This document shows, piece by piece, positions 19,104-28,007 of a stretch of 64,000 nucleotides of DNA (its first letter is position 1; every line of letters starts with the position of its first letter). The notes below the pieces were generated by a model that did no database searches, was not told the DNA's origin, and saw only the letters and a list, made by a program, of their open reading frames with translations. Position numbers and translations under genes: made by a program. This DNA is from Thioclava marina (GTDB taxonomy: Bacteria > Pseudomonadota > Alphaproteobacteria > Rhodobacterales > Rhodobacteraceae): positions 2,034,935-2,098,934 of the forward strand of contig NZ_MPZS01000001.1 of NCBI RefSeq assembly GCF_002020135.1, written 5' to 3'.

Positions 19104-19862
19104 ATGTTCGAACTTCCCCTTGATCTGGTCCTGATGCTCGTGGGCGCGGCCTTCGCGGCAGGTTTTGTCGACTCGATCGCAGGCGGCGGTGGGCTGATCA
19201 CGGTGCCGGCGCTGTTGCTGGCGGGGGCCCCTCCGGTTCAGGCGCTCTCGACCAACAAGGTGCAGGGAACATTCGGGGCGGCGACCGCGGCGCTTTCCTA
19301 TGCGGCCTCGGGGCGGGTCGATCTGCGCAAACAGATCCCGGCGGCCGGGATCTCCTTTCTCGGCGGTCTTGCCGGGGCGCTTCTGGTCTCGAAGATCCCG
19401 ACCGAAATGATCGAGCGCGTGCTGCCCTTCGTGCTGATCGCAATCGCCGGTTTTTTCGCATTGCGCCCGGGGCTTGATGACACGGACCGGGTGCAGCGGA
19501 TCTCGCCGATGCTGTTCATGGCGGCCTTCGTGCCGGTGATCGGCTTCTATGACGGGCTGGTCGGACCCGGCACGGGAGCGTTCTTCATGATCGGCTTCGT
19601 CACACTGGCGGGCTATGGGGTGCTCAAGGCCACCGCGCATACGAAACTGCTGAACTTCTCGTCGAATATCGGGGGGCTTGCGGGCTTCATGCTGGTCAGC
19701 TCGCCCTGGTGGGGCATCGGCATCGCGATGGGGATCGCGCAGATGGCCGGCGCGCGGCTTGGCTCGCGGCTGGCGATGCGGGTGGGCGCAAAGCTGATCA
19801 AACCGCTGCTGGTGACGACCTCGACCCTGCTGGCGCTGAAGCTGATCTGGGAAATGCTTTAA
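19104..19862 (+). CDS. TSUP (TauE/SafE) family permease
   Basis: A 252-aa membrane protein with two DUF81-type halves. The first half has AGFVDSIAGGGGLITVP and STNKVQGTFGA; the second has GFYDGLVGPGTGAFF and KLLNFSSNIGG. Seven to eight helices are expected. The family moves organosulfur or sulfite-type anions, but the substrate here is unknown. No strong ribosome-binding site is seen; the start is chosen on family fit. It ends in a 4-base overlap with the convergent fliI. Confidence 0.87.
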   Translation: MFELPLDLVLMLVGAAFAAGFVDSIAGGGGLITVPALLLAGAPPVQALSTNKVQGTFGAATAALSYAASGRVDLRKQIPAAGISFLGGLAGALLVSKIPTEMIERVLPFVLIAIAGFFALRPGLDDTDRVQRISPMLFMAAFVPVIGFYDGLVGPGTGAFFMIGFVTLAGYGVLKATAHTKLLNFSSNIGGLAGFMLVSSPWWGIGIAMGIAQMAGARLGSRLAMRVGAKLIKPLLVTTSTLLALKLIWEML

Positions 19863-21184
19863 CTCTCGACTTGCGCGAGGATCGCGGCGAGGCGGGCGAA
19901 ACTGCCCGCCGTCCCATCGGGCGCATCCTCGGCGATGAAGGCATCGAGTTCGGGCCAGACCTTGAGTGCAGCATCCACCATCCGATCAGAGCCCGAGGCG
20001 TAAAGCCCCGCCTGGATCATCATCTCCGCCCGATCATAAGCGCCGAGCAGCGCACGGGCCTTGCCGATCAAGCGGTTTTCCTCGGCGCTCGCCGCATCGG
20101 GTAACGAGCGCGAGACCGATCGCAGGAGGTTGATCGCCGGAAACCGCCCGCGCTCGGCGATCTCACGCTCCATCACCACATGGCCGTCGAGCACGCCGCG
20201 CAGGATATCGGCCACGGGTTCGTCCATGTCCGAGCCCGCCACCAGCACCGAGAAGACCGCCGTGATATCGCCCGCGCCTTCCCCACCCGGGCCGGCCCGT
20301 TCACCCAGCGCCATGATCTGATAAGAGGTCGAGGGCGGGTAGCCGCGCAGGCTCGCAGGTTCGCCCCCCGCCAGTGCCACCTCGCGATGCGCCTCGGCAA
20401 AGCGGGTGACCGAATCTGCGAGAAACAGCACATGTTGCCCCTGATCTCGGAAATATTCGGCCACGGCCATCGCGGCCCAGGCGCAGCGGCGGCGCACGAG
20501 CGGAGACTGGTCGGACGTCGCCGCGATGATCACCGCACGCGCCATGCCTTCTGGCCCGAGCGTCTTTTCGACGAATTCGCGCAGCTCGCGCCCGCGCTCG
20601 CCAATGAGCGCGATTACCACCACATCGGCCGAAACACCGCGTGCGAAACCCGCAAGCAGCGAGGATTTCCCGACGCCGGACCCTGCGAAGAGACCGATCC
20701 TCTGGCCGCGCGCCAGCGGCAGCATCGCGTTGAAGACGGCAAGACCGGTCTCCAGCCGCTCACCCAGCCGCTTGCGTTGCGCGGCCGGTGGCGGGCTTGC
20801 GCGCAGCGCCCGCTCTGCCGCGCCATGGACAAGCGGGCGCCCGTCGAGGGGCTTGCCGAACGGGTCCACGACCCGTCCGATCCAGCTGTTATGGGGGGCG
20901 ATCCCGCTTTGGCCAAGAAGCTCAACCTCGTCGCCGATCGCGACCCCGTCCGCCGCACCATCGGGTAGCACCGTCACAGCCCCGGGTGCGAGCGACAGCA
21001 CTTCGGCCCCGATCTCGTGCCCACCCTTGCAGCGGATCACGGTGCGGTCGCCAAGGGTTGCGCGCCGCGCGAGGCCCGTCACCTCGATCATGCCGCGCCG
21101 CACCTCGGCCACACGCCCGACGGCATGAACCGAGCCGATGCCGCGCATTTCCGCGCGCAGCAGATCAAATCCAGCAAATGCCAT
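19859..21184 (-). CDS. fliI: Flagellar export ATPase FliI
   Basis: A 441-aa F1-beta-like ATPase. Walker A is GLFAGSGVGKSSL, ALIGERGRELREF follows, Walker B is VLFLADSVTRFAEAHRE, and GYPPSTSYQIMALGERAG is the FliI/YscN signature. It powers or primes the flagellar type III export apparatus with FliH and FliJ. It is divergent from the flgB operon and alone on its strand here. Confidence 0.96.
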   Translation of the reverse strand: MAFAGFDLLRAEMRGIGSVHAVGRVAEVRRGMIEVTGLARRATLGDRTVIRCKGGHEIGAEVLSLAPGAVTVLPDGAADGVAIGDEVELLGQSGIAPHNSWIGRVVDPFGKPLDGRPLVHGAAERALRASPPPAAQRKRLGERLETGLAVFNAMLPLARGQRIGLFAGSGVGKSSLLAGFARGVSADVVVIALIGERGRELREFVEKTLGPEGMARAVIIAATSDQSPLVRRRCAWAAMAVAEYFRDQGQHVLFLADSVTRFAEAHREVALAGGEPASLRGYPPSTSYQIMALGERAGPGGEGAGDITAVFSVLVAGSDMDEPVADILRGVLDGHVVMEREIAERGRFPAINLLRSVSRSLPDAASAEENRLIGKARALLGAYDRAEMMIQAGLYASGSDRMVDAALKVWPELDAFIAEDAPDGTAGSFARLAAILAQVES

Positions 21185-21229
21185 TCAGGCCCTCCGGTGT
21201 TCTCGAAACGTTTTCTAAACGATTCGCTC

Positions 21230-21244
21230 TTAAAGCTTGGTTGA
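21230..21244. promoter_or_regulatory. Possible CtrA half-matching box upstream of flgB
   Basis: TTAA-N7-TTGA in the 81-base gap between divergent fliI and flgB. It matches the CtrA pattern TTAA-N7-TTAA with one mismatch. Weak alone, but it sits in the expected place and another box occurs upstream of fliF. Confidence 0.35.
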
Positions 21245-21265
21245 TAGCTCGGAGGAGAAGCCCCG

Positions 21266-21652
21266 ATGTTCGAGAACCTTGAGATCATGCAAATGGCCCG
21301 TGCGATGGCGACCCACGCCTCCGCCCGCCAGAATGCCGTGGCTCAGAATATCGCCAATGCGGATACGCCCGGCTACGCCGCGCGCGACCTGCCCGCCTTC
21401 GCCGAGATTTACCGTTCAGAAGCCACCCCTGATCTGCGCGCCACCCGCGCGGGTCATATCGGGGCGGATCATAGCGTGACAACCGGGCCGCAGACCCGGA
21501 TCGAGCCGGGCGCGACCTCGCCGGACGGCAATGCGGTCTCGCTCGAAGAGGAGATGGTCAAGTCGGTAGAGGTCAAGCGCCAGCATGACCTCGCGCTTGC
21601 GATCTATCGCTCCTCGATGACGGTGCTGCGCACCTCCCTTGGCAGAGGCTGA
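21266..21652 (+). CDS. flgB: Flagellar proximal rod protein FlgB
   Basis: A 128-aa rod protein. The N-terminal helix has the rod/hook signature NAVAQNIANADTPGYAARDL, and the C-terminal helix VKSVEVKRQHDLALAIYRSS is typical of FlgB. It builds the proximal rod joining the MS ring. GGAGGAGA precedes the start. First gene of the flgBC-fliE-fliQ-flgFGAH-fliL2 operon. Confidence 0.94.
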   Translation: MFENLEIMQMARAMATHASARQNAVAQNIANADTPGYAARDLPAFAEIYRSEATPDLRATRAGHIGADHSVTTGPQTRIEPGATSPDGNAVSLEEEMVKSVEVKRQHDLALAIYRSSMTVLRTSLGRG

Positions 21653-21654
21653 CG

Positions 21655-22047
21655 ATGAGTGATTTCACCAATTCCATGGCGCTCTCGGCTTCGGGGATGA
21701 AGGCCCAGTCGATGCGGCTGCGCCATACCTCCGAGAATATCGCGAACGCGGACACTCCCGGCTATCACCGCAAGACCACCTCGTTTCAGGAGGTGGTCGA
21801 AGGTGGCGAGACGACAGGACGGGTGCAGCTTGGCCCGGTCCAGCTCGACCGGCGCGAACTGACCCGAATCTACGATCCCGGCCACCCGATGGCCGATGAG
21901 AGTGGCCACTACGACGGCTCGAATGTCGATCTGGTGGTCGAAATCGCTGACGCGCGCGAAGCGCAGCGCAGCTACGAGGCGAATCTGCGCATGTTCGATC
22001 AGGCACGGCAAATGTCGTCGTCGCTGCTCGACCTGCTTCGCCGCTAG
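21655..22047 (+). CDS. flgC: Flagellar proximal rod protein FlgC
   Basis: A 130-aa rod protein with RHTSENIANADTPGYHRK near the N-terminus and the C-terminal EIADAREAQRSYEANLRMF helix usual for FlgC. It starts two bases after the flgB stop. Confidence 0.95.
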   Translation: MSDFTNSMALSASGMKAQSMRLRHTSENIANADTPGYHRKTTSFQEVVEGGETTGRVQLGPVQLDRRELTRIYDPGHPMADESGHYDGSNVDLVVEIADAREAQRSYEANLRMFDQARQMSSSLLDLLRR

Positions 22048-22064
22048 GATGGAGGAGATCCAGA

Positions 22065-22355
22065 ATGGATGTGAAAACCTCTCTCGCAACGCAAAGCTAC
22101 GCCCAGGCCCGCGCCGCAGCGTCCCCCAAGCCGCAATCGGCCGGGCCGGGCAACCTGTTCCAGCAGGCGGCCAATTCCTTCGCCGAGACAGTGAAGGCGG
22201 GCGAGGAAACCGCCAAATCCGCGATGACGGGCGGTGCGGACCCGCATGCGTTGGTGGAGGCCCTGGCGCAGACCGAACTGGCCGTGGAGACGGCGGTGAC
22301 CGTGCGCAACAAGGTCGTCGAGGCCTATCAGGAAATTCTCAGGATGCCGGTCTGA
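22065..22355 (+). CDS. fliE: Flagellar hook-basal body protein FliE
   Basis: A 96-aa MS ring-rod junction protein. The C-terminal half shows the FliE pattern: ADPHALVEALAQTELAVETA and VRNKVVEAYQEILRMPV. GGAGGAG precedes the start at 22065. Its stop overlaps the fliQ start (TGATG). Confidence 0.94.
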   Translation: MDVKTSLATQSYAQARAAASPKPQSAGPGNLFQQAANSFAETVKAGEETAKSAMTGGADPHALVEALAQTELAVETAVTVRNKVVEAYQEILRMPV

Positions 22356-22621
22356 TGCACGATGCGATCTTCTTCGACACGCTCCGTCAGGGGCTCTGGA
22401 TCGCGGTGATGATCGCCGCGCCGCTCCTGTCGGTCGCGCTGATCGCGGGCGTCGCGATCGGTCTCTTTCAGGCGCTGACCTCGGTGCAGGAAATGACGCT
22501 CACCTTCGTGCCCAAGGTCGGTGCGATGCTGATCGTCTTCTGGGTGTCGATGTCCTTCATGTCGAGCACGCTGGTCGATTTCTTCCGCAGTACGCTCGTG
22601 CCGATGATCGCGGGGTTCTGA
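22355..22621 (+). CDS. fliQ: Flagellar export gate protein FliQ
   Basis: An 88-aa protein with two transmembrane helices and the FliQ core LFQALTSVQEMTLTFVPK. It forms part of the FliPQR export gate. Translationally coupled to fliE by a TGATG overlap. Placing fliQ inside the rod operon is common in Rhodobacterales. Confidence 0.95.
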   Translation: MHDAIFFDTLRQGLWIAVMIAAPLLSVALIAGVAIGLFQALTSVQEMTLTFVPKVGAMLIVFWVSMSFMSSTLVDFFRSTLVPMIAGF

Positions 22622-22622
22622 G

Positions 22623-23339
22623 ATGGATAACGCGATCTACACCACGCTCACCCGCCAATCCGGCCTGATGCAGGAAATGCGCGCCGTGGCGAATAACATC
22701 GCCAATGTCTCGACCACCGGGTTCCGGCGCGAGGGCGTCATCTTCTCGGAATATCTCGCGGGGCTGGAGGGGAACGAGCCCTCGCTCTCGATGGCCTACG
22801 CCCACGGACGCCATGTCGACCAGAGCCAGGGCGGGCTGACCCGCACCGGCGGCACCTTCGATTTCGCGATCGAGGGGGAGGGGTTCTTCATGATCGAGAC
22901 CCCGCAGGGCAATCAGCTCACCCGCGCGGGTAGCTTCATCCCCTCGCCCGAGGGCGAATTGCTGACGCCCGACGGGTTCCGGCTGCTCGATCCGGGCGGC
23001 ACGCCGATCGCCATCCCCTCAGGTGCAAAGGATGTCGCGCTCGCCGCCGATGGCACGCTATCCGCAAGCGGAGACCCGATCGCTCAGGTCGGCATCTTCA
23101 CTCCCAATGACCCGAACGGGCTGCGCCATGTCGGCGGCACACGCTTCACCGCCGAGGCTGGCGCCGAACCCGTCGAAGGGGCGGTGCTGATGCAGGGATA
23201 TCTCGAGGAAAGCAATGTCGATCCTGTCTCGGAAATCGCCCGCATGATCGAGGTCCAGCGTGCCTACGAGATGGGGCAGGCCTTCCTCGACCGCGAGGAT
23301 GAACGAATTCGCGGCGTCATCTCGACGCTCGGACGCTAA
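22623..23339 (+). CDS. flgF: Flagellar basal-body rod protein FlgF
   Basis: A 238-aa rod protein. It has the N-terminal AVANNIANVSTTGFRREG signature, the central GGTFDFAIEGEGFFMIETP segment, and the C-terminal LEESNVDPVSEIARMIEVQRAYEMGQ. Starts one base after the fliQ stop. FlgF caps the proximal rod before FlgG. Confidence 0.94.
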   Translation: MDNAIYTTLTRQSGLMQEMRAVANNIANVSTTGFRREGVIFSEYLAGLEGNEPSLSMAYAHGRHVDQSQGGLTRTGGTFDFAIEGEGFFMIETPQGNQLTRAGSFIPSPEGELLTPDGFRLLDPGGTPIAIPSGAKDVALAADGTLSASGDPIAQVGIFTPNDPNGLRHVGGTRFTAEAGAEPVEGAVLMQGYLEESNVDPVSEIARMIEVQRAYEMGQAFLDREDERIRGVISTLGR

Positions 23340-23351
23340 CAGGAGGCACCG

Positions 23352-24137
23352 ATGAGAGCCCTTCAGATCGCAGCCACCGGAATGAGCGCGCAGCAGATGC
23401 GCGTCGAGGTCATTTCGAACAACCTCGCGAACATGTCGACGACCGGCTACAACGCGCGCCGCGCCGAGTTTGCCGACCTGCATTACCAGCAGATGACCCG
23501 GCCCGGCACGATCAACGCGACCGATGGTACGACGATTCCCGCTGGTGTACAGCTCGGTCTCGGGGTCCGGCCCACCGCTGTCACCGTGAACCTCTCGCAA
23601 GGTTCGCTTACGGCGACGGGGGGCGATCTGGACGTGGCGATCGACGGCACCGGCTATCTCGAAGTCACGCTGCCCTCCGGTATCTCGGCCTACACCCGCG
23701 ACGGGGGGCTCAAACGCTCTGCCGAGGGGCAGATCGTGACCTCGGACGGCTATCCGGTCGTGCCCGATATCACCATCCCCGACGATGCGCGCGCAGTTGC
23801 GATCAATGCCGACGGCGAGGTCTACGCCTATTTCAACGATCAGGTGCAACCACAGCTTCTGGGGCAGTTCACGCTGGCGAGCTTTACCAATGAGAAGGGG
23901 CTCGAGGCGATGGGATCGAACCTTTTCCTCGAAACCGGTGCCTCGGGGCCGCCCAATGTGAACACGCCCGGGCAGGATGGTCTGGGTACGTTGCGTCAGG
24001 GCTATCTTGAGGAAAGCTCCGTCGATCCGGTGCGCGAGATCACCGAGCTGATCAAGGCGCAGCGCGGCTACGAGCTCAACGCCAAAGTCATCACCGCGGC
24101 TGACCAGATGCTCGCTGCCACGACACAGGTGCGCTGA
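23352..24137 (+). CDS. flgG: Flagellar distal rod protein FlgG
   Basis: A 261-aa distal rod protein. It has ISNNLANMSTTGYNARRAEF, DVAIDGTGYLEVTLP and the C-terminal LEESSVDPVREITELIKAQ, standard for FlgG. AGGAGG precedes the ATG. Its stop overlaps the flgA start (TGATG). Confidence 0.96.
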   Translation: MRALQIAATGMSAQQMRVEVISNNLANMSTTGYNARRAEFADLHYQQMTRPGTINATDGTTIPAGVQLGLGVRPTAVTVNLSQGSLTATGGDLDVAIDGTGYLEVTLPSGISAYTRDGGLKRSAEGQIVTSDGYPVVPDITIPDDARAVAINADGEVYAYFNDQVQPQLLGQFTLASFTNEKGLEAMGSNLFLETGASGPPNVNTPGQDGLGTLRQGYLEESSVDPVREITELIKAQRGYELNAKVITAADQMLAATTQVR

Positions 24138-24556
24138 TGAAAAGCGCCCTTGCCCTTTTGCTAATTGCCCTGCCCGGGGTCGTCCCGGCCGAAATTCTTG
24201 TCGCGAAGCGGACCTTGCGTGCACAAAGCGTAATCACCGCGGAGGACGTTGTGCTGCAAGCCGGCGAGGCGCCCGGCATTCTCGCAGCGCCCGAGGAAGC
24301 GGTGGGTTTCGAGACCCGCGCGATCATCTATGCCGGTCGCCCCATTCGCTATGGCGATCTTGGCGCCCCCGCGATTGTCGAGCGCAACCAGATCATAGCG
24401 TTGGTCTATCGACAGGCGGGGCTCGAGATTCGCACCGAGGGCCGTGCGCTGCAACGTGCCGGCGCGGGGGAAACGATCCGCGTGATGAACGCCGCCTCCA
24501 AGGCCGTCGTGAGTGCGCGGATCGCGCCCGATGGCTCCGCCCATGTTTCAAAGTGA
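24137..24556 (+). CDS. flgA: Flagellar P-ring assembly chaperone FlgA
   Basis: A 139-aa periplasmic protein with a signal peptide (LALLLIALPGVVPAEI) and a SAF/FlgA domain (VITAEDVVLQAGEAPG; GETIRVMNAASKAVVSARI). FlgA helps FlgI assemble the P ring. This is a short form of the family; the N-terminal extension of enteric FlgA is missing. flgI is not in the window. Confidence 0.9.
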   Translation: MKSALALLLIALPGVVPAEILVAKRTLRAQSVITAEDVVLQAGEAPGILAAPEEAVGFETRAIIYAGRPIRYGDLGAPAIVERNQIIALVYRQAGLEIRTEGRALQRAGAGETIRVMNAASKAVVSARIAPDGSAHVSK

Positions 24557-24566
24557 GGACCTGCCG

Positions 24567-25292
24567 ATGAAATCCCCCGCCCTCCTCCTCCTGTCGATCG
24601 CGCTCATGGCATGCGGGCGGCTCGAACAAGTCGGCAAGGCGCCGGCCTTCACTCCGGTCGAGAACGGAAACGAGTTCTTCGCGATGTCGGCCCAGCCGAT
24701 GCCCCGGACCACCGAGGCGCACCCACCGATGCAGGAAGCTTCGCTCTGGTCGGGCGCGCGAAACTCGCTTCTGGGCGATCGGCGCGCGGCCCAACGCGGC
24801 GATATCCTGACCGTCGTGATCGAGATCGACGACAAGGCGGAGATTTCGAATTCCACCGGGCGCTCGCGGGCGGGCACAGACAGTATGGGCATTCCCTCGA
24901 TGCTCGGGATTCCGCAACGCATCGACGGACGTCTTCCCGACGGTGCCTCCATGGCCGATGCCTATGCGACGAATTCGGCCTCGAGCTACAAGGGGGACGG
25001 GCAGGTCTCGCGCAACGAGAAACTCACGCTTCGTATCGCCGCGACGATCATCGAGACCCTGCCGAACAGTGTGCTACGTATCCAGGGCAGTCAGGAGGTG
25101 CGCGTGAATTACGAGGTGCGCGAGCTGATCGTGACCGGTTTCGTGCGCCCCGAGGATGTCAGTCGCCAGAACGAGATCACCTATGACAAGATTGCGGGCG
25201 CGCGGATTTCCTATGGCGGGCGTGGCCAGATCAGCGATGTGCAGCAGCCGCGCTATGGGCAGCAGGTCGCCGATATCCTCCTGCCGTTCTGA
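24567..25292 (+). CDS. flgH: Flagellar L-ring lipoprotein FlgH
   Basis: A 241-aa outer-membrane lipoprotein. The signal ends in the lipobox LMAC (LLSIALMACGRLEQ). The FlgH core includes SLWSGARNSLLGDRRAAQRGDILTV (read in pieces), NEKLTLRIAATI, LRIQGSQEVRVNYEVRELIVTG and the C-terminal GRGQISDVQQPRYGQQ. The start at 24567 is chosen for the signal peptide; an upstream ATG is in frame but overlaps flgA. Confidence 0.94.
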   Translation: MKSPALLLLSIALMACGRLEQVGKAPAFTPVENGNEFFAMSAQPMPRTTEAHPPMQEASLWSGARNSLLGDRRAAQRGDILTVVIEIDDKAEISNSTGRSRAGTDSMGIPSMLGIPQRIDGRLPDGASMADAYATNSASSYKGDGQVSRNEKLTLRIAATIIETLPNSVLRIQGSQEVRVNYEVRELIVTGFVRPEDVSRQNEITYDKIAGARISYGGRGQISDVQQPRYGQQVADILLPF

Positions 25293-25301
25293 GGTGTTGC
25301 G

Positions 25302-25808
25302 ATGCTGGGCAAGATCCTCCCCGTTCTTCTGGCGTTGATCGGTCTCGCCGGGGGTGGCGCCGCAGGCTATTTTCTGCGCCCGCCACCCGCCTCGCCTGAA
25401 ACGGCGGATGAGTGCGCACCTGCCGATCTTCATGCCGCGCCGGTCGGGCAAGCGCATGGTGACGGTCATGGCGACGCGGTCGCGACTTCCGAATTCGTCA
25501 AGCTCAACAACCAGTTTATCGTGCCACTCGTGACCGACGGGCGTGTGTCGGGGCTGGTGATCTTGTCGCTCTCGCTCGAGGTGAGGGTGGGCGAGACCGA
25601 AACCGTCTATCGCGCCGAGCCCAAACTGCGCGACGCTTTTCTCCAGGTGCTTTTCGACCACGCCAATGCCGGCGGGTTTCGCGGGGTCTTCACCGGCAGT
25701 GCGAATATGGACCTGCTGCGCACTGCGCTCACCGAAACCGCACGACAGAACATCGGCCCCGGTGTGATCGCCGTTCTAGTCTCCGACATCGTGCGTCAAG
25801 ACGGCTAA
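25302..25808 (+). CDS. FliL-family protein, second copy
   Basis: A 168-aa single-pass membrane protein: an N-terminal helix (ILPVLLALIGLAGGGAAGYF), a His/Asp/Gly-rich linker (around GQAHGDGHGDAV), then a periplasmic domain like FliL (FIVPLVTDGRVSGLVILSLSLEV). It ends the flgB operon. It differs clearly from the canonical FliL at 35159-35653. A role near the stator/basal body is inferred from family and operon. Confidence 0.75.
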   Translation: MLGKILPVLLALIGLAGGGAAGYFLRPPPASPETADECAPADLHAAPVGQAHGDGHGDAVATSEFVKLNNQFIVPLVTDGRVSGLVILSLSLEVRVGETETVYRAEPKLRDAFLQVLFDHANAGGFRGVFTGSANMDLLRTALTETARQNIGPGVIAVLVSDIVRQDG

Positions 25809-25816
25809 GCCACGGT

Positions 25817-26158
25817 TCAGCGGGTCTTGGCGAGCTTTCGCAATACATCGTGACGACCGAGCGCCCGCGCGGCGGCTGCTTTCTGGGCTGCGATCTCTGG
25901 TTGCAAAAGTTGGCGTGCGGCCATGATCCGCCTCTCCTCGACCGAGAGCAGCCGCAGATAGCCGAGCGCGCAAAGCCCCGCTTGCGGATCGGTCGCGAGA
26001 TGGGCATGAGTTTCTTGCTTTTGCGCCTCCAGCATCCCGAGGTGATCGCGCATCTCGCAATCGCGGGCGGTTAGGGCCGCGAGCTTTGCTAGCTCTGCTT
26101 CGCGCTGCATCTGTGCCAGCCGCGCTAGCGCTGCCAAGCGGTTCGATTTCTCGCTCAT
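25817..26158 (-). CDS. FliJ-like coiled-coil protein, last gene of the flhA operon
   Basis: A 113-aa protein, almost entirely helical and rich in Ala, Leu, Arg and Glu, with a predicted long coiled coil. It has no diagnostic motif. Size, composition and position after flhB in a flagellar operon suggest a FliJ-like export chaperone or escort. No other FliJ candidate occurs in the island. Its ATG overlaps the flhB stop; its stop lies 8 bases from that of the convergent fliL2. Confidence 0.6.
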   Translation of the reverse strand: MSEKSNRLAALARLAQMQREAELAKLAALTARDCEMRDHLGMLEAQKQETHAHLATDPQAGLCALGYLRLLSVEERRIMAARQLLQPEIAAQKAAAARALGRHDVLRKLAKTR

Positions 26159-27234
26159 AGCCCGCGCTCCTTCGCGCGCTTGCGCATCCGCTCGGCGAAG
26201 CGGATCGCGGCGGCAACGGGTTTATAGTGCTCGGGCCGGATCTCGGCGCCGATATCGATCACCGCAAAAATCGCGCGCGCGGTCGGTGGATCGGAGTGGA
26301 TGGGCACGCCGTTCTCGGCCGCGACTTCGCGAATGCGCGCGGCGATCTCGTCGACACCTTTCGACAGACAGACCGGTGCCCGACCCGAAGCCCGATCCCA
26401 TTTCAGCGCAACCGCGTAATGGGTCGGGTTTACGATCACCACATCGGCCTTGGCGGTCTCATGCACCGATTGCCCCAGCGCGAGCTCCATCCCCCGTTGG
26501 CGACGTTGCGCTTTGAGATGGGGATCGCCCTCGGACTGTTTCATCTCGTCCGTCAGTTCCTTGCGGGTCATCCGGTTGCGGCGCAGAAACTCCGCCCGCT
26601 GCCAGAGGTAATCTGTCGCCCCGATCGTCGCGGCGAGCGCTGTGACGATCAGCAGAAACTCCACCAGCATCCTGAAAAGCGCTTCGGTTGTTTGCGCGGG
26701 CGCAAGTCGCTGCGTGAGCAGGATCATATCCATGCGATTTGCGAGAAAGATGCCCAGCACGATTGCGATGACGGTGAGTTTGGTCACGCTTTTGGCGAAT
26801 TCGAACAGACCCGTGCGACCGAATTTCTGGCCCGCATTCGCGATCGGGTTGATGCGGTTGAGCTTGGGACGGATTTTCTCCGGGGCGACGACGATGGCGC
26901 GTTGCGCCCAATAGGCCACAAGCGCCGCGATCATCGGCAAAAGCAAAAACGGGGCTGCGGGGAGGAGCAGACCCAGGATCAAACTTGCCCCGGAGGCGGT
27001 CCCCCCTGCGAGCAGCGTATCAGATAGCCCATCGGCTTGCTCGAGCATCACCATGGCGCGGGTTCCGAAACTGGCGAGACTATGCGCCCCGATGCCCAGG
27101 ATCGCGATGAGGAAAGCCCCATAGACTGCCGCCACCGAAATTTCCGAGGACCGCACGAGGTCGCCTTTGCGGCGCGCTTCCTCAAGTTTGTGAGGTGTCG
27201 GCTCGTATTCTTTTTCGCCAGCATCCTCGCTCAT
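26155..27234 (-). CDS. flhB: Flagellar export switch protein FlhB
   Basis: A 359-aa protein with four transmembrane helices and a cytoplasmic domain holding the autocleavage site N-P-T-H (VIVNPTHYAVAL). The N-terminus KEYEPTPHKLEEARRKGDL is standard. FlhB switches export from rod/hook to filament substrates. The start overlaps the fliR stop (ATGA); the frame is open further upstream but is fliR in another frame. Confidence 0.96.
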   Translation of the reverse strand: MSEDAGEKEYEPTPHKLEEARRKGDLVRSSEISVAAVYGAFLIAILGIGAHSLASFGTRAMVMLEQADGLSDTLLAGGTASGASLILGLLLPAAPFLLLPMIAALVAYWAQRAIVVAPEKIRPKLNRINPIANAGQKFGRTGLFEFAKSVTKLTVIAIVLGIFLANRMDMILLTQRLAPAQTTEALFRMLVEFLLIVTALAATIGATDYLWQRAEFLRRNRMTRKELTDEMKQSEGDPHLKAQRRQRGMELALGQSVHETAKADVVIVNPTHYAVALKWDRASGRAPVCLSKGVDEIAARIREVAAENGVPIHSDPPTARAIFAVIDIGAEIRPEHYKPVAAAIRFAERMRKRAKERGL

Positions 27235-28007
27235 CTTGGTGTCCCGAACGGGTTCATGAGGAAGTCGAGCACAGCCTCGCGCCAGATCACGATCGCACCG
27301 GGGGCGGCGATAGCGAGAAGGATGAGCCCGCCTGCAGTCAGCGCCGGCGCGCCGACGAAAGCGACCATCAGTTGAGGCATGGCGCGGTTGATCGCGCCAA
27401 GCGCCACATTGTAGATCAGCCCCGTCACCACGAAAGGCGCGGCGAGAATGAAGGCCAGCGAGAAAGCGTGGGCGATGCCAGAGAGCCCCCACTGGCGTAA
27501 ATCGTCGGCCGCGGGCAGCCCACCGGCCGGAAGGACCCGATAGGATCCGAGCAGAAACTCGATAAGGTGCAGGTGATAGCCGAAGCTCATCAGCGTCGCG
27601 ATGCCCGCGATCAGCAGGAGGTTTCCGATCGCCGGTTGCGGCTCGCCCCCCATTCCGCCGAGAAGTTGCGACAGTGACGTGGCCTGAGCCGCGATCGTGC
27701 CCGCAATCTGTAGCGCGAAGACGAAGGCGCGAAGTCCCAGCCCGAGAAAGAGGCCGACCGCGATCTCGGTCGCGATCCAGAAAGGTGGGCCCGAGCGGCT
27801 GGAAAGCGGCGCGAGATCCCGGGTCGCTGCGGGCAGAAGGACGAGAGTGAGGCCGAGGGAAATCACGGTCTTGATCCGTGCGGGCAAGCTCGTCTCGCCA
27901 AATCCCGGCGCCATCGAAACGAGACCGCCGATGCGCAGCAAAAGGGCAAACCCGGTGAACAGGAACACCTCTGCGTTGCGCAACAGCTCGGCGAGCAAAT
28001 CCGTCAC
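27231..28007 (-). CDS. fliR: Flagellar export gate protein FliR
   Basis: A 258-aa membrane protein with about six helices and FliR marks (GLVSMAPGFGE; PARIKTVISLGLTL; QIAGTIAAQATSLSQL). A GTG start at 28005-28007 overlaps the flhA stop (GTGA), which fits translational coupling. The frame is open upstream of this, inside flhA, and that part is rejected. Confidence 0.93.
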   Translation of the reverse strand: MTDLLAELLRNAEVFLFTGFALLLRIGGLVSMAPGFGETSLPARIKTVISLGLTLVLLPAATRDLAPLSSRSGPPFWIATEIAVGLFLGLGLRAFVFALQIAGTIAAQATSLSQLLGGMGGEPQPAIGNLLLIAGIATLMSFGYHLHLIEFLLGSYRVLPAGGLPAADDLRQWGLSGIAHAFSLAFILAAPFVVTGLIYNVALGAINRAMPQLMVAFVGAPALTAGGLILLAIAAPGAIVIWREAVLDFLMNPFGTPR

